A stretch of 40,657 bases of DNA from an uncultured Eubacterium sp. (GTDB lineage: Bacteria > Bacillota > Clostridia > Lachnospirales > Lachnospiraceae), in NCBI GenBank assembly GCA_945939115.1, contig CAMEVC010000024.1:1-40657 (forward strand), in the 5' to 3' direction. The notes below the pieces were generated by a model. The model ran no database searches. It saw only the letters and a list, made by a program, of their open reading frames with translations, and was not told the DNA's origin. Shown here piece after piece: positions 25,491 through 33,636 of the stretch. Within the stretch, counting starts at the first letter, position 1. Each line of letters begins with the position of its first letter. Position numbers and translations under genes: made by a program.

Positions 25491-26867
25491 TTAATTTTCT
25501 TCCATATATTTATCGTAAATAGCAATTACTTTATTCATCACATCCGGTCCCGGAGCACCTAATGTAAGCCTTTTATCTACGCATGTCTGAAGACTTATGG
25601 CATCGTATATATCTTCATCAAATACAGGACTGATGGCCTTATATTCATCAAGTGAAAGGTCATCGAGAGCAATATTTTTCTCAATACACATGAGTACAAG
25701 CTGGCCTACAATACCGTGGGCTTCTCTGAAAGGAACTCCCTTCTTTACAAGATAATCAGCAGCATCAGTGGCATTTGTAAAGCCATTCTTGGCAGAGTCC
25801 TCCATACGCCTGTTGTTGAATTTCATGGTATCAATCATACCTTTGAAGAGGCTGATGCAGCCCTTAGCTGTATCGATGGCATCAAAGGACAATTCCTTGT
25901 CTTCCTGCATGTCCTTGTTATATGCAAGAGGAATTCCCTTCATAGTTGTGAGAAGGCTCATAAGTGCCCCATAAACTCTGCCGGTCTTGCCTCGTACAAG
26001 CTCTGCAATATCAGGATTTTTCTTCTGTGGCATGATAGAACTTCCTGTACTGAAAGCGTCGTCAAGTTCAATAAATCTATATTCATTAGAGTTCCAGATA
26101 CATATTTCCTCAGAAAAACGGCTAAGATGCATCATAATAGTAGATAATGCAGACAAGAATTCAATAAGGTAATCCCTGTCTGAAACAGAATCCATACTAT
26201 TAAGAGTAGGGCCGTAGAATCCAAGTAAAGAAGCAGTTAATTCTCTGTCCAGAGGATAAGTGGTACCAGCAAGGGCTCCGGCTCCCAGAGGACAGTAGTT
26301 CATTCTCTCATAGATATCATGAAGTCTGCTTCTGTCGCGTTTAAACATCTCGAAATAAGCACCGAAGTGATGGGCAACAGTCACAGGCTGTGCCTTCTGA
26401 AGATGGGTAAATCCCGGCATAAATGTATGTGTATTCTCCTTCATAATGCGAAGAATAACAGCCATAAGCTCCTTGAGCTCTGCGTCAGTATTAGTAACCT
26501 CCTGTCTTGTGTAGAGTCTCATATCAAGGGCAACCTGATCATTTCTGCTGCGCCCTGTGTGCAGTCTCTTTCCTGCATCCCCGATACGTTCAATTAATGT
26601 TGCTTCCATAAATGTGTGAATATCTTCATATTCATCAGTAATCTCAAGCTTTCCGTTCTCTATATCGGCTAATATCCCCTTAAGTCCTTCAACAATCTGT
26701 TCGCTTTCACTCTCCGGGATAATTCCCTGCTTTCCAAGCATGGTAGCATGAGCAATGCTTCCCTCAATATCCTGTTTGTAGAACTTCTGGTCAAAAGAAA
26801 TTGATGCATTAAAATTGTTTACAAGCTCATTAGTCTCTTTAGTGAATCGTCCACCCCAAAGTTTCAT
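25491..26867 (-). CDS. argH: Argininosuccinate lyase
   Basis: 458 residues, standard length. It splits argininosuccinate into arginine and fumarate, the last step of arginine synthesis. Family landmarks include MKLWGGRF at the start, HTGRSRNDQ (103-111), the catalytic region PGFTHLQKAQP with His155, and the fumarase-superfamily signature GSSIMPQKKNPD (275-286). The ATG directly abuts the stop codon of the YfhO-like gene, and its AAGGAGG lies inside that gene's last codons, so the two are cotranscribed and translationally linked. No argG or other arginine gene is present here. Confidence 0.97.
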   Translation of the reverse strand: MKLWGGRFTKETNELVNNFNASISFDQKFYKQDIEGSIAHATMLGKQGIIPESESEQIVEGLKGILADIENGKLEITDEYEDIHTFMEATLIERIGDAGKRLHTGRSRNDQVALDMRLYTRQEVTNTDAELKELMAVILRIMKENTHTFMPGFTHLQKAQPVTVAHHFGAYFEMFKRDRSRLHDIYERMNYCPLGAGALAGTTYPLDRELTASLLGFYGPTLNSMDSVSDRDYLIEFLSALSTIMMHLSRFSEEICIWNSNEYRFIELDDAFSTGSSIMPQKKNPDIAELVRGKTGRVYGALMSLLTTMKGIPLAYNKDMQEDKELSFDAIDTAKGCISLFKGMIDTMKFNNRRMEDSAKNGFTNATDAADYLVKKGVPFREAHGIVGQLVLMCIEKNIALDDLSLDEYKAISPVFDEDIYDAISLQTCVDKRLTLGAPGPDVMNKVIAIYDKYMEEN

Positions 26868-29621
26868 TTATAAGTCCTCCTTAATATCTGCGTTATCCGG
26901 ATAGTCTGCGTCATCCGGATAGTCGGTGTCATATTCTGATGAATCATTCTCCTCCGGTTCTGGAATTTCAAGATTATCAAAATCATTCATATGATTAAGA
27001 ATAGAATTTTCTATATCCTCAAAATCATCAGCATCCTCATGAATAAATTCATCTTCTTTTATCTCTTCTGGAACTGGCAGTTCAAGATACTTCTTTATAG
27101 GAACCGGCCATTTGTCCGTCTTAATCTTTCCGTTCCTTATAAAACGGCTGCATAAATATATGCCAATCAATATAATAATGCTAAATGCTGTTATAAGGCA
27201 ACCTGTAATTAAATTATATGGGCGGTATCTTAGCTCAACAGTATGTTCACCTTTAGGAATATCAACGCATAAGAGAGCCTTCTTCCACATATACGAAGTT
27301 ACACGCTTGCCGTCAACATACACAGCCCAGCCATCATCAAATGGAATAGAGAATAAAAGTGTTTTGTCTTCTGAGACATTAATAGTTCCCTTAAATCTTG
27401 TGTCAGAGAAGGATTCAACCTGATATGACTCAGAATTGAGCTTGTTGTATGCCTGAATAAACTTATCATTGTCGAGTATATATGCTGTAAGATTCATTCC
27501 TGAATCAGCGGTAACATTTATCTTATCTGTTGCGTTGACATATCCGGCATCGACAATACGGTTATTGTTCTTTAAATTGCTGTATCCATACTCGCGTTCA
27601 GTTCCATTGATGGATACTGTAATATAATCAATAGACTTATTCTCAATTGTGAGATAAAGATGACCGCTCCTGCCAGGTGTAATAGTACATTCTGACTGTG
27701 TAGGGAATTCATCAACAAACGCAAACACATCATTTATCCCTGTCATAGACTGAATCATAACATTCTGATTCTCTATGCCGTTGTTAGATGATGATAAATT
27801 CATATGTGTTGCAGCTTCTTCATTAATCGCATAGCCAATAGGAAGAGTGTAATTATTCTTATATATGAATTCGCCATCACTTCCGGTGTAATAGCTTCTG
27901 AGATTACTATCTGCCAGCAGCCTGTTGCTTATAGTATATTTTACAGAGAACAGTGAGCTGGTTACAGCAGTTAAGCCATTGCATCCATATGCATTAGTTG
28001 AATTCTCGAGACCGAGATAACTGTAAAGCTTTGACATTCCGGCATTGCATGTAGATGAAAATGTTGAAATTGTCCTGTAATTGTGCCATGCACCATCGTT
28101 CTTGGAACGGGCTCCAAATATTTTATCCATTCTGTAGAAGGAATCATCGTTATCAGCTACAGTCTGGGTAACGGTTTTGACAGCGTCATAGTCAAGAAGA
28201 TATGAAGTTCGGCTGGTCGTACCGATACCGGTTGCATCCATATTCATAGTACATTCAATTATAGAAGCAGAATATGTAAGCATGAGTATAAGAGGTATTC
28301 TTAATTTCGCATTGTTATTAATAAATATAAAAAGAGCGTATATAAGAATAAATAATCCGCTTATATAAACACTGGTGAAGGAATATCCGGTGTCATCATT
28401 GATAAATAGCTGCTCAATAAGAAGCAGAAGTCCTATTGATATCCACAGAGATATTCCAAGCTGCTTATTGCTTATACTCTTTATATTATGCACAGCCTCA
28501 TAACACATTGTAAGAAGAAAGAATATGTATATGAAAGACTGGCGGCATGGAAGACTGTTTGGGAAATGGAATCCATGCCAGATATAATTCGGTATATTTA
28601 AGTTAAATGCGGTAAGAAAAATTAGAAGAATAATACATTTTCCAATTCTCTCACGGATATTTATTTTCTTGCACATAATATAGAGCGGAAGCAGCAGAAA
28701 TACAGCGACACCGCAGTATATATTAGGAAGATGATCAAGTCCCAGATGGACAGGAATATCTATAAGCTGTCTTGAAAACATTGAAAGTATGCTGAAATAT
28801 GAGTTAAGCTTCTCCGGAAATGTTGTTTCACTTGATGCTGAAAGTGAAAATGTATAGAATTCCGGCAGAAGAAGGCAGGCACCTAAACCGCCTGAAAGCA
28901 GTGAATATACGCAGAAATTGATGAATTTCTTGACATACTGCATAGGATTTTTAGGACCATCGTAGGAAATCATAAGCACAATATAGTAAATTACCACAGA
29001 TAAACAGACCATGATAGCTATATAATAGTTAGTAAATATACATAGTCCAAGAGTAATACAGTAAAAGATACATTTGTTTTCATTAACAAGTCTTTCAAGA
29101 CCGAGCATTATCAGTGGAACAAGAATAATACAATCCAGCCACATAATATTCCAGCTATACGCAGCAATAAATCCGGACATTCCGTAAAAAATACCAAAGA
29201 GAGCTGCAATACAGTTCTTTGTTTTGAAATGCTTTGTAATATAGTATGTCATAGAAAGGCTGCTGCCGGCTATCTTTAAAATAATAAGTGAGTTCATTAT
29301 CTCAATCATGAACTTCTGTGGAAAAAGTACAATGAACCAGTTGGCAGGACTGGCAAGATAATATGCAAAGAGGGAAGAGAAATTTGTTCCCATTCCTATG
29401 TTCCATGAGTATGTAAGGCTTTCACCATTTCTTATCTTGTGCCATAGTTCAGAAAAGAAAGGTGCATATTGGTGATACATATCAGATCTTAAGTAACAGT
29501 CTGTTCCCCATGGGAATATTCCTCTTGTATAGTAAAGTGCTATCATCATGACAAGTGGCAGCACAAATGCTATAACATATGTAAGATTTGAATTAAGAAT
29601 ATTTTTTTTTGATGAATCCAT
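26868..29621 (-). CDS. YfhO-family multi-pass membrane protein
   Basis: 917 residues. About a dozen hydrophobic segments fill residues 12-460, beginning ILNSNLTYVIAFVLPLVMM, with the early extracytoplasmic motif GTDCYLRSDMYHQYAPFF characteristic of YfhO/GT-C-like proteins. A large beta-rich extracellular region (about 470-800) is followed by one more membrane segment (about 815-835). A very acidic cytoplasmic tail ends with DYPDDADYPDNAD. In Bacillus YfhO glycosylates lipoteichoic acid, so a wall-polymer glycosyl transfer role is a family inference. GGGAGG precedes the ATG on the minus strand. Being upstream of argH in one operon is unexpected functionally. Confidence 0.9.
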   Translation of the reverse strand: MDSSKKNILNSNLTYVIAFVLPLVMMIALYYTRGIFPWGTDCYLRSDMYHQYAPFFSELWHKIRNGESLTYSWNIGMGTNFSSLFAYYLASPANWFIVLFPQKFMIEIMNSLIILKIAGSSLSMTYYITKHFKTKNCIAALFGIFYGMSGFIAAYSWNIMWLDCIILVPLIMLGLERLVNENKCIFYCITLGLCIFTNYYIAIMVCLSVVIYYIVLMISYDGPKNPMQYVKKFINFCVYSLLSGGLGACLLLPEFYTFSLSASSETTFPEKLNSYFSILSMFSRQLIDIPVHLGLDHLPNIYCGVAVFLLLPLYIMCKKINIRERIGKCIILLIFLTAFNLNIPNYIWHGFHFPNSLPCRQSFIYIFFLLTMCYEAVHNIKSISNKQLGISLWISIGLLLLIEQLFINDDTGYSFTSVYISGLFILIYALFIFINNNAKLRIPLILMLTYSASIIECTMNMDATGIGTTSRTSYLLDYDAVKTVTQTVADNDDSFYRMDKIFGARSKNDGAWHNYRTISTFSSTCNAGMSKLYSYLGLENSTNAYGCNGLTAVTSSLFSVKYTISNRLLADSNLRSYYTGSDGEFIYKNNYTLPIGYAINEEAATHMNLSSSNNGIENQNVMIQSMTGINDVFAFVDEFPTQSECTITPGRSGHLYLTIENKSIDYITVSINGTEREYGYSNLKNNNRIVDAGYVNATDKINVTADSGMNLTAYILDNDKFIQAYNKLNSESYQVESFSDTRFKGTINVSEDKTLLFSIPFDDGWAVYVDGKRVTSYMWKKALLCVDIPKGEHTVELRYRPYNLITGCLITAFSIIILIGIYLCSRFIRNGKIKTDKWPVPIKKYLELPVPEEIKEDEFIHEDADDFEDIENSILNHMNDFDNLEIPEPEENDSSEYDTDYPDDADYPDNADIKEDL

Positions 29622-29651
29622 GGCTTTCCTCCCTTAGCCGTTAATATTGTT

Positions 29652-29680
29652 ATTTTACCAAAGAAGAAAAAAAGTGTAAA
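29652..29680 (-). promoter_or_regulatory. Promoter of the YfhO-argH operon
   Basis: On the minus strand TTTACA (29680-29675) and TAAAAT (29657-29652) are separated by 17 bases. It faces away from the comEA promoter only 21 bases on. Confidence 0.75.
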
Positions 29681-29700
29681 CATTAATAAAAAAAATAGAC

Positions 29701-29729
29701 TTGTATTCGATATGACAATTCTGTAAAAT
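29701..29729 (+). promoter_or_regulatory. Promoter of the comEA-comEC operon
   Basis: TTGTAT at 29701-29706 and TAAAAT at 29724-29729 are separated by 17 bases. The start near 29736 leaves a leader of about 45 bases. No competence-specific (ComK, CinA-type) box is recognised. Confidence 0.7.
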
Positions 29730-29781
29730 AGAAAAGTACGCAGAGGGGATTTCCTTGGCTTACTGCTAAAGGAGATTGTAC

Positions 29782-30390
29782 ATGGATTTTAAGAAAATAT
29801 TAGAGAAGTATAATAAAGCTGTGAAATACAGCACATTTGCATTATTTATCATTGCTGCAGGGGTATTTTATGTTATGTCCGGAAGGGAATCTGACAGGGG
29901 AAAGGATACATTTGCAGATACAGCTGTCGAAAGTACTAAAGAATACATCGAATATGAAAGCAGCACACACAGCCAGGACATATATGTATATGTATGTGGA
30001 TATGTGAACTCGCCAGGTGTGGTAAAATGCGAGGAACAGATGCGGATATATGAGGCTGTTGAACTTGCAGGAGGTGTAAGTGAGGAAGCAGACCTTTCAT
30101 CTGTTAATCTGGCTGCACAGTTAAAGGATGGGGACAGAATATATATTCCCTGCATAGGTGAGACTGTTGTGGCACAGATGGAGAGTTCAGAAACTTCCAG
30201 ACTTATTAATATTAACAAGGCAACTGAGGCGGAGCTTATGACACTTCCAGGGATAGGCAGTTCAAGGGCAGCAGATATTATCAGTTACAGAAATACGAAT
30301 GGCAGATTCGCAAGAACTGAGGATATAATGAAAGTCACAGGTATTAAGGAAGCAGCTTATAATAAGATTAAAGATTATATATGTGTGTAA
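29782..30390 (+). CDS. comEA: ComEA-like DNA-binding competence protein
   Basis: 202 residues. One membrane anchor (about 17-33) is followed by a linker, an SLBB domain at about 67-123 (IYVYVCGYVNSPGVV...IYEAVELAGGV...LKDGDRIYIP) and a double helix-hairpin-helix at 141-201 (LININKATEAELMTLPGIG). ComEA binds incoming double-stranded DNA outside the membrane and passes it to ComEC. TTG 29776 is in frame, but AAGGAGA at 29769-29775 fits the ATG at 29782. Unusually, comEC does not follow directly; a two-component system and a lipoprotein gene intervene. Confidence 0.9.
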   Translation: MDFKKILEKYNKAVKYSTFALFIIAAGVFYVMSGRESDRGKDTFADTAVESTKEYIEYESSTHSQDIYVYVCGYVNSPGVVKCEEQMRIYEAVELAGGVSEEADLSSVNLAAQLKDGDRIYIPCIGETVVAQMESSETSRLININKATEAELMTLPGIGSSRAADIISYRNTNGRFARTEDIMKVTGIKEAAYNKIKDYICV

Positions 30391-30456
30391 GTATGGATAA
30401 GTAGTACGAATAATTATTATAAGCAAGAATAAGGATTAGGAAAGAGGGGACGGATT

Positions 30457-31146
30457 ATGGCAGGCAAAGTTTTGGTAGTGGATGATGAGAAGATGATTGT
30501 TAAAGGGCTGAAGTTCAGTCTTATGCAGGATTACAGTGTAGTGGACTGCGCCTATGATGGGGAGGAAGCACTCGAATACGCCAGAAATAATGAATATGAC
30601 ATAATCCTTCTGGATATTATGCTCCCTAAACTTGACGGATTGTCAGTATGCCAGCAGATTAGAGAATTTTCTAATGTTCCTATTATTATGCTCACAGCCA
30701 AAGGCGATGATATGGATAAGATTCTTGGCCTTGAGTATGGTGCAGATGATTATATTACAAAGCCATTCAATATTCTTGAGGTTAAGGCAAGAATGAAGGC
30801 AATATTAAGAAGAAATACACCTAAGAACAGCGGCACTTCTAAGAGTAACATAATAACTGCAGGAGACATGAAGATAAATTGTGACAGCAGGAACTTATAT
30901 ATTGCAGGAAAAGAAATCAATCTGACAGCCAAAGAATTTGACCTTCTAGAGCTTCTTGCCCTTAATCCGGGCAAGGTTTACAGCAGGGACAACCTTCTTA
31001 AAGCTGTGTGGGGTCAGGATTATTCAGGAGATGGAAGAACAGTTGATGTTCATATGAGAAGACTTCGTGAGAAGATAGAGGAGAATCCAAGTGAACCGAA
31101 GTATGTTCACACTAAGTGGGGAGTAGGATATTATTTTAATGTTTAG
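30457..31146 (+). CDS. OmpR/PhoB-family response regulator
   Basis: 229 residues. The receiver domain has VVDDEKM (acidic pair 9-10), phospho-acceptor Asp53 in IILLDIMLP, Thr in IIMLTAK and Lys in YITKPF. The winged-helix output domain (about 130-228) has LTAKEFDLLELLALNPGKV...GDGRTVDVHMRRLREKIE. It should bind direct repeats in target promoters once phosphorylated. The gene begins 66 bases after comEA and overlaps the kinase gene by 8 bases, so the pair is certain. Confidence 0.95.
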   Translation: MAGKVLVVDDEKMIVKGLKFSLMQDYSVVDCAYDGEEALEYARNNEYDIILLDIMLPKLDGLSVCQQIREFSNVPIIMLTAKGDDMDKILGLEYGADDYITKPFNILEVKARMKAILRRNTPKNSGTSKSNIITAGDMKINCDSRNLYIAGKEINLTAKEFDLLELLALNPGKVYSRDNLLKAVWGQDYSGDGRTVDVHMRRLREKIEENPSEPKYVHTKWGVGYYFNV

Positions 31147-32626
31147 AAAGAATAAAGACAGGAATGATCGCAGAAGGATTCTTATGTACAGAATCCTTAA
31201 AGGTTTTACACGATTTATTAACAGATATTCAGTACGACAGTTCCTGATAGGAGCGGTTATAATAGCAGCAGCGGTAATTTTTACATTTGAGGGTTTTGAG
31301 TTAATATACAAATCCTCAGTTATCACAAGGCAGACTGCACTTATACAGAATGAGGCTGTTCTCATTTCTGCTGAGTATTCTAATTATGAAAGTCTGGCGG
31401 AAGCTGAGCGCAATTCAATGAATAGCAGGCTTAGCAGTTATTCCGCCCTGAATCAGATTAGAATAAGGGTTGTTGACATGAATTATGTGGTGTGTATGGA
31501 TACATATGCCATTGATACGGGAAAGACAATCCTTAATTCAAGAGTATTCGATATATTCAGATCACACAAGAACAGTTCAGGATATGATAAGAAAACGGGG
31601 AATATAGAGGCAGCCGTGCCAGTCTATAATTCCACAGGGGATTTTATTGCAGTACTTATTGCAGATCTTGATTATACAGAGATAGATGGTTTGTTTCATG
31701 ATGTAAACGGACAGAATAATAATATTAAGCTTGTTATTATTACAGTTAGCTTTGTTGCCCTGATTGTGGGTATATATTTTATGAACAGACCTCTAAAACG
31801 AGTTATAGAGATAGTAGCCAATGTAAGTGCAGGACATACGGACGAGAGAATTCCGATTAAGGGGTATACAGAAATCAGGGAAATAGCTGACGATTTCAAC
31901 AATATAATGGACAGAGCCAATGAAACAGACCAGTCAAGAGCAGAATTTGTTTCTAATGTGTCCCATGAACTTAAGACTCCGATTACATCTATCAAGGTTC
32001 TTGCGGAATCACTTAACACGCAGGATGATGTTCCGATAGAAGTTTATCAGGAGTTTATGCAGGATATTGTTTCGGAGATTGACAGGGAGAGCAAGATTAT
32101 AGAAGACCTTCTGACGCTTGTGAGAATGGATAAGTCTGCATCCTCTCTTAATATTTCTTCGGTTAACATGAATGACCTGATGGAGTTGACTTTGAAACGT
32201 CTTAAGCCTATTGCGCAGAAGAAGAATATTGAACTTTTATTTGAAAGCTTCAGACCGGTAGTGGCGCAGATTGATGAAGTTAAGATGACACAGGTTATTT
32301 CTAACCTTGTGGAGAATTCAATTAAGTATAATGTTGATGAAGGATGGGTACATGTATCATTGAATGCGGATTATCAATATTTCTATGTCAGAGTTGAGGA
32401 TTCGGGAATTGGTATCCCTGAGGAGAGTATCAATAAGATTTTTGAGAGATTTTACAGGGTGGATAAGGCTAGATCACGTGAGACAGGTGGAACAGGACTT
32501 GGGCTTGCCATTGTAAAGAATATTGTCTTAATGCACCATGGTACAATTAAGGTTCATAGTGAAGAGAACATTGGTACAACATTTACAATGAGAATTCCAC
32601 TCAATTATGTTGATAATCAGCAGTGA
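31139..32626 (+). CDS. Sensor histidine kinase (HAMP-HisKA-HATPase)
   Basis: 495 residues. Two membrane segments (about 30-50 and 198-216) bracket an extracytoplasmic sensor of about 145 residues. A HAMP linker follows (RPLKRVIEIVANVSAG), then His276 in NVSHELKTPITS, N-box NLVENSIKYN, G1 DSGIGIP, F-box FERFYRVDKAR and G2 GGTGLGLAIVKN. This is the WalK/PhoR/MtrB-like architecture. The start codon lies inside the regulator's last codons. The signal is unknown; the next gene is a GerMN lipoprotein that may modulate the sensor. Confidence 0.95.
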   Translation: MFRKNKDRNDRRRILMYRILKGFTRFINRYSVRQFLIGAVIIAAAVIFTFEGFELIYKSSVITRQTALIQNEAVLISAEYSNYESLAEAERNSMNSRLSSYSALNQIRIRVVDMNYVVCMDTYAIDTGKTILNSRVFDIFRSHKNSSGYDKKTGNIEAAVPVYNSTGDFIAVLIADLDYTEIDGLFHDVNGQNNNIKLVIITVSFVALIVGIYFMNRPLKRVIEIVANVSAGHTDERIPIKGYTEIREIADDFNNIMDRANETDQSRAEFVSNVSHELKTPITSIKVLAESLNTQDDVPIEVYQEFMQDIVSEIDRESKIIEDLLTLVRMDKSASSLNISSVNMNDLMELTLKRLKPIAQKKNIELLFESFRPVVAQIDEVKMTQVISNLVENSIKYNVDEGWVHVSLNADYQYFYVRVEDSGIGIPEESINKIFERFYRVDKARSRETGGTGLGLAIVKNIVLMHHGTIKVHSEENIGTTFTMRIPLNYVDNQQ

Positions 32627-32659
32627 ACACAGGTATTATAATCAGAAGGGAGTGAGGCT

Positions 32660-33586
32660 ATGAGTACATCAGGAACAGTACATAGGAAGATTTTGTGTAT
32701 TATTATGGCATTGGTTATGTTACTTATGGCTTCATGCAAGCCGGAGGAAAAGGGTACGGCATATTCGGTATATTTCTTAAACAGTCAGGGAGATTCTCTT
32801 GTAGAGAAGAAGATTAATATTGAAGAGGATGACCAGAGAAAAGTTGCAGAAAAGATGCTTGAGATGATGGATTCTACGAGTGACAAGCACACAAGTGTAA
32901 TCAAGCCGGCGGAAGTTACATCTCCATATGTGGAATTTAACAGCATATATGCAGATGTTTATTTTGACAGTTCATACTACAGCATGGAACCACATACGGA
33001 AGTTTTGTACAGGGCAGCAGTGGTGAAAGAGCTTACCCAGATGGAAAATGTTTTATATGTCAGATTTTATGTTGATGGCAAAGATGCTGTTTATGCAGAC
33101 GGCAGTAATATAGGCAGTATGAGTGCAGATGACTTTGTTGATGCCTCTGAGGGAAGGCTTGCTGATGTTCAATGGAAGACAATTAATCTGTATTATTCTA
33201 ATAAGTCAGGAGACGCCCTTGTCAAGAAAAGTAAGAAGATGTGTTATAACAAGAATGTATCAATTGAGAAGGTTGTTGTTGAGCAGCTTATTAAGGGAAC
33301 TACAGAGTCAGGATGTTATCAGAGTGTACCAACGAGTACCAAACTGTTAAGTATATCTGTTATAGACAGGATATGTTATGTCAATTTCAGCCAGGAATTT
33401 GCCATGGATATGGTTAATGCTAAGAGTAATGTGACAATATACTCTGTTGTTAATTCTCTCGCAGGACTGGAGGGAATTGATGGTGTCAGGATATTTGTAA
33501 ATGGTAGTTCAAGTGTTATGTACAGGGATGTTATAAGCTTAGACACTGTGTTTCATATGAATAATGATATTATTGAAAATAAATAA
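32660..33586 (+). CDS. GerMN-domain lipoprotein
   Basis: 308 residues. The signal peptide ends in the lipobox LMASC with Cys26, so a membrane-tethered lipoprotein is expected. Two GerMN-like units follow: about 33-150 (VYFLNSQGDSLVEK...YADVYFDSSYYSM) and about 172-290 (INLYYSNKSGDALVKK...ISVIDRICYVNFSQEF...YSVVNSLAGLEGIDGVRIFVNG). GerMN domains occur in spore germination GerM and in actinobacterial LpqB. LpqB accompanies the MtrAB two-component pair just as this gene follows its kinase; functional likeness is inference. GGGAGTGAGG precedes the ATG. Confidence 0.9.
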   Translation: MSTSGTVHRKILCIIMALVMLLMASCKPEEKGTAYSVYFLNSQGDSLVEKKINIEEDDQRKVAEKMLEMMDSTSDKHTSVIKPAEVTSPYVEFNSIYADVYFDSSYYSMEPHTEVLYRAAVVKELTQMENVLYVRFYVDGKDAVYADGSNIGSMSADDFVDASEGRLADVQWKTINLYYSNKSGDALVKKSKKMCYNKNVSIEKVVVEQLIKGTTESGCYQSVPTSTKLLSISVIDRICYVNFSQEFAMDMVNAKSNVTIYSVVNSLAGLEGIDGVRIFVNGSSSVMYRDVISLDTVFHMNNDIIENK

Positions 33587-33636
33587 TATGAATAATGTTA
33601 TGTAAAATTTTGCGATGATTTCCGGAAAGGAAACAT

